From contig CANTUZ010000001.1 in assembly GCA_947846985.1 (NCBI GenBank), positions 182,852,955 through 182,916,954 of the forward strand: 64,000 nucleotides of DNA. Reading direction: 5' to 3'. The number at the start of each line of letters is the position of its first letter. Positions within the stretch are counted from its first letter, which is position 1. The position numbers and the translations under genes were made by a program. Positions 1-9,700 of the stretch are shown in pieces. The notes below the pieces were generated by a model. It was given only the letters and a program-made list of their open reading frames with translations. It did no database searches and had not been told where the DNA came from. This stretch comes from Fratercula arctica (Eukaryota; Chordata; Aves; Charadriiformes; Alcidae).

Positions 1-1985
1 GCAGGCAGATACGCAACGAGAGCAATAAACTGGGTTTTGAAGCAAACACAAGTTCAGGAAAGCCGGCAGGATGGCGGGTTCATCCGTTGCGGCAGAAATC
101 ATGGAGGGATGGGAAACAGAGGGGCAGAAAGCCCAGCTAAGACTTGGAGTGTCATTTTCGGCGCTGTTTCTTTCAGTGGTGCGTGCCAGTGATGATCGTG
201 CCAGTGATGCATGCACGCGGATCTCACTAACATAAATTTCCCTTACCTCATTAAGCAAATCCTTTCTAGAGAGTCCTTTTTACAAACCTCCCCCATTTTA
301 TCTATGAATCATCCCATCATCACCCTGCCATCATTGGCCCTGAATTCATTGCTCCTTATCCTCTCTAGTTCCGTACTTGGATTCTATTACTTCTTATCTC
401 AGTCCCAATTTCCCTGCTTGTATCTCTTAGTAATCATCCTGGGATCTGCACTGCAAACATAGCTGAGTATCCAGTATTTCGGAGGACCACCTTTTTTCCC
501 TCACTTCTACTTTTGTTTTGAGGAAGAGCCGATGAACAATTTTGGCAGGGCAATTTTGTCATTACTTCTCTTCCAGCCACTAGAGTTGCCAGCTGGCCTT
601 CTGCTTTTCCCCTTCTTTTAAACACAGCCAAGAGCAGCAGTAAGCTACGGCTCAGGTTTTATGGGCATTCACATATGACATACACCCTCAGGCCCCAGAA
701 TCTACAATGGAACTATTTTTTTAAGCTCTATTGTAAATCCTGTTGGCATTTCTCTTAAAATGCAGGGGCCTGAATTCATGTGATTAAGTGGGGATGTCAC
801 CGCTTATTTTAAAAAAGAGAAAAGTCTGTAGAGAAAAAAAGTCCAGCCTGTAGAGAAAATGCGAGCCAAATGCACCGTAAGGATGAAAGAGCAAGCAGAA
901 ATATTTTAAAAAAATTTTTTTTAAACCAACGTCAGGAGCTGAGGGAGAAGCACTGATTGATGGCTTTAAAACACTTGCCTTGGCAACAGTGGGGTAGGCT
1001 GTTAGGCTTTTGCTCAGCAGACCAGGATGGGGAGAGGGGATGCGATACTGTACTGGATTCAGCTGAAACACAACCAGCATTCCCCCTGTCTAGCAAGACC
1101 CACACCTATTCCTTCTTCTCCCCAGTGCGCCCCTTCCCAGACCTACTTCTTGTTCTGCAGAAGCATGACTCTGTGAGCCAAGAGAACCCTCTCTTTGATA
1201 CTGACCACAAATGAATCCTTCAGGCCCGTTTCACCAAGCTTCTCCGGCTCCCCAGGCCAGGGTGTGCCAAGGCTGGAGGAGGGAAGGGGACTGGAGTCCA
1301 CAGCAAGTGGCACACTCAGGTTGTGTCTCCACAAGGAGAAAGGACACCAGTGTAACCCCAGCTGCCTAGCAAACGTGAGGGAATGTCCTTGTGAAGAGAC
1401 AGTTGTGAAGTTTTTACACAAGGAAGTCGAAGACGCCACAACAGAAACCTTGAGTAAGGGGACTCAAGGTTTCTGTGGACTTTTCAGGGGACTTTAGCCT
1501 CACTTTTACCCTTAACAAAGATGGGAGCCCATGCGCTGAGCCTGTGGACTTCTAGTTTGTAAAGACTGGTCAGCGCCTCTGCCTGGGACATTTCTTCTCT
1601 CGACTTCTTCCTAGGGACACATTTTCCAGAGGTCTGAGCAGGCAGCAAGACCAGGCTGACCCCGGTGGAGGCAAGCAGCTTCTCAGGGGCCCTCCTGTCA
1701 TGGATGGAGTGACACTCTTCACTCATAGAGAGAAGCAGCGATACATTTATTGATATAAAACAGGGATTTAACAAAGTTTGATAGTAAATGTGACAGTGTT
1801 TTAACAAGATTCAATGGCAAGGCACACTTGGTTATTTACTGCATAGATGACAGGGTCAGGGCTGTCAGGGAGACCCTCCCATTGAGTCATGAGGTTCAGA
1901 AAGGACCCCTTTGCTTTCTAAACTCCTTCTCAGAGAGGAGTCTAGGTGTGGATGGGTCTAATCCTAGTCCCAGATTTGGTCATTT
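1..1985. other. Upstream intergenic DNA, no gene recognised
   Basis: The short open frames here, such as 211-462 on the + strand, have no recognisable domain, no splice context and no conserved-looking composition. Some 3' UTR of an upstream gene could lie here: from memory, YAF2 lies upstream of GXYLT1 in the same orientation in mammals. I see no YAF2-like coding exon. The only clear structure is the hairpin at 1441-1476. Confidence 0.5.
1441..1476. repeat. Perfect 15-bp inverted repeat (hairpin)
   Basis: ACAGAAACCTTGAGT at 1441-1455 is followed by a six-base spacer AAGGGG and then by its exact reverse complement at 1462-1476. The stem is uninterrupted. It is not explained by any repeat or gene recognised nearby. 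It is too short to be a typical microRNA precursor unless imperfect pairing extends further out. Confidence 0.85.
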
Positions 1986-2780
1986 ATAGAATCATAGAAT
2001 AGTTTAGGGTGGAAGAGACCTTAAAGATCATCTAGTTCTGACCCCTCTGCCCTGGGCAGGGACACCTCCCACTAGACCAGGCTGCTCAAAGCCCCATCCA
2101 GCCTGGCCTTGAACACTTCCAGGGATGGGGCATCCACAACTTCTCTGGGCAACCTGTGCCAGTGCCTCACCACCCTCACAGTAAAGAATTTCTTCCTGAT
2201 ATTCAATCTAAATGTATCCTCTTCTAGTTTGAAGCCATTATCCCTTGTCCTATCACTACATGCCCCTGTAGAAAGTCCTTCCTCAGCTTTCTTGAAGGCC
2301 TCTTCAGATACTGGAAGCCCAATATTAGGTCTCCCTAGAGCTTTCTCTTCTCCAGGCTGAACAACCCCAACTCTCTCAGCCTGTCCTTATAGAAGAGGTG
2401 TCCCATCCCTCTGTTCATTTTTGTGGCCTTCCTCTGGACCTGCTCCAGCAGGTCCATGTCCTTCTTATGCTGAGGACTCCAAAACTGGACACACTACTCC
2501 AGGTAGGGTCTCACAAGAGCAGAGTAGAGGGGCACAATCATGTCCCTTGACCTGCTGCCCACGCTTCTTTAGATGCGGCACAGGATATGGTTGGCTTTCT
2601 GGGCTGCAAGGGCGCATTGCCAGCTCATGTTGAGCTTCTCACCCCCCAACACTCCCAAGTCCTTTTCCTCGGGGCTGCTCTCAATCCATTCTCCACCCAG
2701 CCTGTATTTGTGCTTGGGATTGCCGTGACCCAGGTGCACTTGGCCTGGTTGAACTTCATGAGGTTTCCACAGGCTTATCC
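1986..2780 (-). mobile_element. CR1 LINE fragment, 5'-truncated
   Basis: The + strand opens with the complement of the CR1 terminal repeat (ATAGAATC ATAGAAT at 1986-2000). It then runs through antisense copies of the 3' part of ORF2, including the complement of the stretch encoding the RHWNRL-type and YLKG-type motifs, and on into the reverse-transcriptase thumb region near 2750-2780. The element is truncated there, where an LTR-like element begins. Several frameshifts and stops make it a dead copy. Confidence 0.93.
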
Positions 2781-3164
2781 TGTCACTTACTGACGATCTG
2801 TTGTGGCGAGGAATCTCTGAATCTCAAGAAGTAACCTTGAGCAGGTGTACCTGCTCAAAGGGAGATCCTGGCCAGCAGCCCACTGCCATGCAGGAGAGCT
2901 CGAAGGGCACTTGAGCTGTTCAGTATTTATGGAGGTCAGATGATTGACCTGTAGTCAGATTTGCATATCAACCACAGCACTGTGGTGAGGCGGGCACATT
3001 GCTCAAGGCAGCCCTTGGCTGTTGTGTCCTTATTGGCCTCCCTGAAACCACGTTGAGGCCCGGAATGAGCCATGACGACCAAATGTACCCATTGTGACCA
3101 CCACGGGTGGTCATCGCTTGGGCCGGGTTATGGGAGATGAAAGTCAGGTTGGTGGTGGAGCACA
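2781..3164 (-). mobile_element. Solo LTR-like element of an endogenous retrovirus
   Basis: Read on the minus strand, the segment starts TGTGCTCC at 3164. It carries an inverted CCAAT box (ATTGG on the + strand at 3032-3036), an octamer ATGCAAAT (complement at 2959-2966) and a TATA-like CCATAAATA (complement near 2924-2932). A near-perfect palindrome of two 10-bp arms (2837-2846 and 2849-2858) lies where R/U5 would be. The likely end is CAACA at 2799 or GACA at 2781. This order fits a retroviral LTR. No internal viral genes are present, so it would be a solo LTR. No convincing target-site duplication is visible and the exact 3' end is uncertain. The family is not assigned. Confidence 0.55.
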
Positions 3165-3235
3165 CTGTCACACCCCGCCGGGGAACTGGGACCGGGACTG
3201 GCACCGGCCCCAGGCAGCGTCCCCCGGGCGGGCTC

Positions 3236-3277
3236 GGTCGCTCGCTCGCTCCCTTCCTTCCTTCCTGCCTGCCTGCC
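3236..3277. repeat. Chained tetranucleotide repeats in the promoter
   Basis: Short runs of (GCTC)n, then (CTTC)n, then (CTGC)n follow one another without a gap. They form a pyrimidine-rich tract about 290-330 bp upstream of the start codon. Such tracts are length-variable and may lie in or near the 5' UTR. Confidence 0.8.
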
Positions 3278-3563
3278 CCCGGCCTATTTGCAGCTGTGCA
3301 AGGAGAATTTCCAGGATTTTTTTCCCGTTCGGGGCACCGAAAGAGCGATTTGTAGCCGCCCCGCCGCTGTCTCCCCGCCCCTGAGGCCCGCCCCGCGCCC
3401 GGCACCTGCTTCCCCCCGCCCGCCTCAGGGCTCGCCCCGCCTCCCCGCCCGGCTCCGCCCCTCGCATGCCGGGGCTCGCGCTGCGGCCGCCGCCGCGTCC
3501 GTTGGTGCTCGCGCTGCCGGTTGAGCCCCGGCCGCCGCCTGGCGCCGCTGCCGGGGCCGGAGG

Positions 3564-3772
3564 ATGCGGCGGTTCGCGCGGGTGGCGCTGCTGTGCCTGG
3601 GCTGCGGCCTCTGCTCGCTGCTCTACGGTTTCAGCCAGCTGGCCCTCTCCCTGGAGCAGCAGCCCGGCGGCGGCCGGGAGCGGCAGGCCCCAGATCCCGG
3701 CGCCCGGCAGCAGGCAGGCGGCGGCCGGGCGGGCGCGGGGAGCGCGGGCCGAGGCGAGGCGGGGGCCGGCAG
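3564..3772 (+). CDS. GXYLT1: GXYLT1 coding exon 1 (signal anchor and stem)
   Basis: Encodes residues 1-69 plus two bases of Arg70. Residues 6-29 are hydrophobic with basic residues just before them (MRRFAR), as in a type II signal anchor. The rest is a Gly/Ala/Arg-rich stem of low complexity that is expected to vary between species. The donor is AG|GTACGG at 3773. The exon lies inside the CpG island. Confidence 0.95.
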
Positions 3773-6700
3773 GTACGGGGGCGCGGGGGCCGGGGCAGGG
3801 CCTCAAGGCGGGAGGAGGCGGGCGGTGGTTCCCCCCCCCCCCCGCATTCCTGCGGGGAGGGCCGGGAGCGCGCTGGCCGCTCTCCCGCGGGCGGAGCGGG
3901 GCCCGGAGCCCGCCCTCGCCCCCCGCGGCGGCCACGGTCGCCCCCGGATGGTGGGTGCCGGGGCCGGGGCGAGGCGGCCGGCGGGAAGGCGGTTTTGGGG
4001 GGCGGGGCGAGTGGCGGTGTCGCGGTGCGCCCCCTCCCGCGGGCCGGTTGCCGGGGAACAGAGGTTGAAAAAGCCTTACAAACAAACAAAGGAAACTTTA
4101 AAAAAAAAGTGGGCGTTGCGGGGCAGCCGGTGGCCGGAGCCGGTCCCCGCCGCGGGAGAGGCGGCGCTGCCCGCAGGCCGGGGCGGCATCGGTACGGGGG
4201 CGGGGAACCGGGCTGCTGCTTGGGGAGCGGGGCTCCGTGGTACGGGCGTCCCGTCCCAAAATCAGCCAGGCTGCTTCTTAATTGCAACCGGGTAGATGAA
4301 GCGAGGAGGGCACGTTTACTTCTTCCAGGCTAAGGAACTTCCAGGGTGTTAGTCGGTTCTGAAACTGGGTAACTTTATGGTTATCAAATCTAACTTTATT
4401 CAAGCAAAAATGCTTGTTATGGGATACTTTGGTAAAGACAGTCTTCTCACGGGGAGCTGCGAGTTTAGTTCCGCAGTTAAAGTGGTGTAAATCCAAGCGG
4501 CTCACACTCTGCATTAGCTGCGTATTTATGTTGCCTGCCTCCTGTCAGCAGAAGCTTTTAATTGGCCAAGTGGTGAGTGATATTATGGGATGAAAAAATG
4601 CTAGTTTTCCTTTAGATTAGTTTCATGGTCCTGTTCACCTGTGTTTACTGGAATGCAAATGCCAGGAAAAAAAGTAGCGACAAGAAATCTGTTACTAAAG
4701 CAGGAGAAGAAATTAGGACCAGGCCCTTCAGGGCCAGCCAGCCTCCAACTCTGCTTACATTCCACAGGAATTTAAAGCAATTTTAAGTTTGATGGTTTAG
4801 TGACTATCCCTCCTTCCCAGTGCTGCACACACTCTGGCACCCCCCCACCTTACGCTGCCTGTGCTCCTCTGATCACACAAGTTGATCGTGAGGCACGATG
4901 ACCTGCCTAAAAACTACCTTGGTTTTGGGCCAGCTCAGCACTCTGAATTGGCTCATTGTGTAATTACGAAAGTGTCGGTGCCTGTGCAAAGGAGTTATGG
5001 AGGATGGCAGGATGACAAGCTCTGACTTAATCATTTTAAAATATCATGAAACAGCATTGTGAGTTGCTAGGGGCGGAGTCAGCTGAAATGTGAAACCCAG
5101 TCTTTGACTGGTGTAACTACTTCAGAGAATGTTTTTTCTCATGCTTTTGCTTTAGTTCGGATTAATACGGATTAGGACTTGAAAAAATGTGAGGATGCTT
5201 GTTTTTCACTTCTAGTTCATGATAAAAACTCATGAGAAGTTGAAATCTACTAGTTCTAAAGAACATGATAACTGGAATAAAAGTTAACTTTAACAGTTTT
5301 ATGTAAGATTTCATTGGTTGAATATATCAGTTTTAAATAGAAATGTGAGGAAAAAATTATGTATGATACTTGTTTACTAAAGACAATATGCAATTTACAT
5401 GAAGAAAACTGAGTAAACGATGATAATGTAAATAATTTGTATTAGTAAACATGGAAATTACTTTCAGGTGCATCATGCTCCTGGTTAGCAAAAGAAGAAC
5501 CAAGTTTATTTTAAAAGCTGTATTTTTTTCTTTTTTAGTGTTTGTACTAAAGTGTAGTTTTAAAATCAACTGGCGGGGAAGAACCCTAACAAGGTGCAAG
5601 AAGCTTCTTGCTTACTGCACTGAGGTGAAATGGGATATAAATCTGCCCTGCGTTGCAGTGTGGAAAAGCTTTACAAACTGAGAAAGTTCTTTTTCCAAAG
5701 GTCGTAACTGCTGCAAATAATTCCTGTGCATATGGTTTCATGGGAGCATATCTCTTTGCAAAATCAGTGTCCGTTGACACCTGTGTGGCACTTCTTTACC
5801 TATAAACTACTGTCAAATTGAAGGCTCAGGATGAACATCATCCTCTTGTAAATTATTGAAGTTTTATATGTTGTTTGTGCAAAGAACATATGCAAAACTC
5901 ACGTGTGTCGGTCCCTTAGAACAGTCCCTAAAAGGTTTTTGTTTAAGGAAAAAAGCTGGCAGTTAAGAAGTGCCCCACTGAATCTTCCTTTAGATATATG
6001 TTTCAATTATTCTCAAGTATTAAATAATGTACGTTATTTTGTGTAACTGATACACACATCTTGGTGAGTGTATTGGTGTTTTCCAGTTTTTATGCTTCAG
6101 CTGTTTCTTTAGTGGAGACTGAGCACGACAGCCACATGGCTGTTTTATGCCTGCTTCTGACTACTTTGTGATCATGTAGTATCCTACAGGGTTCATAACC
6201 TTATAGAGTAAACTGTGTTCAGATAACCTTCTAATCCTTTTTGAAGTTTAACATTTCATATACATTGATAGTAACTTTCAGTAATAGTTTGCTTCAGCTG
6301 TTTTCATGGGTAGCTTTAAAATACAGTTTGTCAAAACAAATGTAACTGCCATCTGAAGGCATTTATGGACTCAGGAGTGATTTCCTCTTCTCTTTAGCCA
6401 AGAAGGGTTTTCCTTGCCTGAATAATCTAGTTTAGTATATGACATCAGGGCAGAAAGAGCTCAATCATACTTGTGTGATGGGGGGAGGGGAGGAGGGAAG
6501 TTGAGACTTCTGGTAGTTTTCAGAAGCATATGAATGTGAAAACTGCAAGCTTTGGATAAAGCTTAAGTATACCACACCTGGAAGGATTTTGCAATAGTGA
6601 TGACGCTTTTAAATAGAAAATCTTTAATTAAAAAGGAAGCACCATATTGAAACCAGAATTACAGGTTGAGGCAAGATCCTCCAATAAACATAATAATTCA

Positions 6701-9700
6701 GGGCAACTTGTTGGGTAATCACTTTGGCAAGGAGTTGTTTGTTTGAAAGGCTACAGTAGCCTAAGGAACAAGGTGACTAGAAACTAAAGGCTTGAAACTT
6801 GATATAAATAGCTGAAAAACATTTCAAGAATTTATTAACTAAATCCTAAGGTTGAGTTTTCGCTGTGAAGAAAGATTAATGTTGAAGGCAAATTATCCTC
6901 CTGATTATTCATTACAGAGACAGGTAGTAATGAATAGTCAGTACTCTCATATATGAGCTAAATGAACAATAGATCTGAACTTGAAAAAAAGAAAATATTG
7001 ACATGTCTACTTCCAGAAGATACAAAATCAGTCAAAAGTCAGTATATGTAGTCAGTCTTTTTTCCTTTGCTAGTATGCTTTATGGATGAGTAAGGCGGCT
7101 GTGAAAAAATGAAAAAAAGAGTGAATAAATGCATATTTGCTGCATGTCATTTAATAGTACTATAATCTTCTGTCTGTGGAGTATCCTTTCAAGTCAGTCT
7201 TTCTCCACATGCTTTCAGACCAGTTAATTAGCAGACTGTGCTTATGAGAAGTGAATCTTCAGTTAATTTTATCAATATTGCCACTTCAAATAGGCAGATA
7301 ATGTTCATCTTTCTATTCAGGTCTAAAAAAGTGCTATCCTAATAGCAAGTTTGAGAAGTAGAGCATGAATCGGTCTGTCCTCAGTTCTGTGAATTCAGTG
7401 AGGCCAATGAATTTGACCCTATTAAAATTAAGCATTTTTCCATTATGTTGTAGTTTAGCATTTTCACGCAGCCAGCCATACTTTTTTGTTACGTGAGACA
7501 CTGATATCTGACTGATATCTGTCTCTTGCTCTCTAACTATCCTGGCAAAGGGATAGTTAAGTGGATTTATAGTGCATGGAAAAGTGTAGGAAGTATACCC
7601 TTAAGCTTAGATGGCAGAGGAGGATTGTTGTAATAGGTAGTTCCTTCTTTCCTTGTGCTGTACACAGCTGTTTCTATCTGTGTCAGAACTTAACCAGCAG
7701 TTTCACAAGAATGCTTCTCGGCTACTCTTGTGCCTTAAATAATTGGTCTAGAAACTGTCTGAACATTTCAAAAGACGAGTAAAACTTTTTAAAGGATGAA
7801 ATATTGAACAATTTGAAGTCGAAACTTCATTTAAAAATAAATCTGCTGAATTTGTCAAGCGGTTGAGTTGACTAGCAAATGTTATTTTACATAGAAATGC
7901 TGTAAATTAATGAAACATGAAGATTTTTCCAGTTAAAATGCTTGTCCCATGTCGGGTGTTTAACATTACATCTCCTGTCTCCTATCTAATAAAGCCATTG
8001 CTTCTCTGACAAAACACATCATAACAAATTTGTGATACTGCTGCAAATGTTCAGGAAAAGCTATTCAGAAGAACCAGAAATTCTCAGTGCATTTGGGAGT
8101 TGAACTGAGCATCTTTTTGTCTTGTTAAATTTTTACTCCTGTGATTAGGAGCAGGAAGGAACTAAAAAATGCATCCCTCCTGTTTTGCTGCGTGTTGTGA
8201 GTTGTGCTGTAGGAGAGACACCAGTCTGTCTCTGTTAGTTGATTCTTGCAGTTGGTTAGACTTAGGTTGTCAATGCAGTACTGACAGGAAGGCAGTAGCC
8301 AAGGCTCAAGCTAGTTGACTGCAACTCTCACCATTTGGACATACTGCTAAATTTCCTGTGAAGTTACAGTAGTATAAAAGATGCCACGTGGACTGAAAAG
8401 TGTACTTGAAAGCCATGATCTCCATTAACAGTAAGCCCACCAGTGTGCTTAACAAAAGGACTTTTCTTTTCTTTTTTTTTTTTTTGCGACTGATTGTTGG
8501 GGGATTCCTTATTGTTAAAACTTGACTTGCCTGAGCACAGGGCCTCAGTCTTTGTGAATGCGACTTGTACATTGCTACGTATTTTGCACACAAATTTAAA
8601 ATTGTCCTTTAATTCTGAAAAGAATTCTTCTTTTCAGGTCACAATATAGACACCTTTGCTATGTCTGCAAGACTAAGTTTTACTATCCAGTTGCATTGAA
8701 GATAAATTACCTGGTAAAGGTAATTATTAAATGGCTGGTTGCCTAAGGGAGAGATACCTTGAACTGGCGAACAGACCTTTGAGAATGCTTGTGTATATGC
8801 TTTTTAAATACCAATGATTTTTAAAACTTTGTATTTCTTTGTTTTTTTTATTTTTGACAGTGGTTGGTGTTAGGAGTTTTCCAACCCGGTAGTGTTATGG
8901 AGGCTGCTGCAGCTCCATGTCCCTGGGTCCAGCCAGTAGCAAAGCTAAGCATTTATTCCCAACGGGCACATGTGCCCACAGTGCATACATACATGGCTGG
9001 CCACAGAGATCAACACAGAGAAAACAGCGCTTACATGACCACAGACAACACGAGCGGCCTGATCCTGTTCCCTTGTCTGGCTGATGAGAGTGAAAGACTT
9101 TTAGTGAAAAATATAGGAATGTATACAGCATGGATCCTTGCAGTAACTGGCCTTAGACGCTTAGTCTATCCATGGCTCCTGATCCTCTGGTCTCCCCTGT
9201 TGCTGGCCTGGGCGTGCAAGCCCACAAGGCTTGCAGCCCCACTTCAGTTGCTGGTACTTAGACCCTCTTAGACATGTACACACGTGTGCAGATGGATCCT
9301 TCCAGCCTGTGTGGCAGCTGGCCACAGGATTGCCTCACGCAGATGGGTCTTTTGGCTAGCACGTCCAGACCTATGGCCTTAACATTAGCCAAACCTCAAA
9401 CCCCAGGGCATCTCTGGTGGCTGGCTTGGACCTTTTGGCCCTTCCAGCAGCCGTCATACAGTCCCTGGTCTCTTGTAGCTAGGTTGAGAGAGAGGTTCTT
9501 TCAGTAGTTCAGACCCTCTGGTCTCTGCAGAGTTTGGCCCAGTCTTATGGCCTCTCTGATACCTGGCTCCCAAGTGTCTTGCTCTGCTTGCAGGCTAGTC
9601 TGGCTTGATACTTGCTAGTGATAATGTGCACCAACATGCACACCCACACAGTGTGTGCACACATCTCTCCGGTTTCTGGTACTGCAGGCTCATGGGCCCC

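Larger units (their letters stand above)
3165..4260 (+). promoter_or_regulatory. CpG island promoter of GXYLT1
   Basis: Extremely GC- and CpG-rich block, with many GC-box-like CCGCCC/GGGCGG strings, starting immediately after the LTR-like element and ending abruptly in AT-rich intron. It encloses the first coding exon (3564-3772). This is the standard TATA-less promoter layout of a housekeeping vertebrate gene. The transcription start cannot be placed from sequence alone and probably lies between about 3250 and 3560. The long open frames on both strands in this block are composition artefacts. Confidence 0.85.

Noticed and set aside
211..462. 83-codon open frame, hydrophobic
   Set aside because: No domain, no splice signals, and one of many short frames expected in AT-rich DNA.
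1..3500. YAF2 exon upstream; PDZRN4 exon downstream (45000-64000)
   Set aside because: Expected neighbours by mammalian synteny from memory, but no matching coding sequence could be found by eye.
3168..4085. 305-codon open frame on the minus strand, and several long + strand frames, in the CpG island
   Set aside because: Pro/Arg/Gly/Ala-rich translations produced by GC-rich composition. The only frame with family similarity is the signal-anchor exon ending at a consensus donor.
3564..4295. Reading exon 1 straight through as a 243-residue protein
   Set aside because: Homology ends at residue 69, where a canonical GT donor lies. Exon 2 restores a family match in the correct phase.
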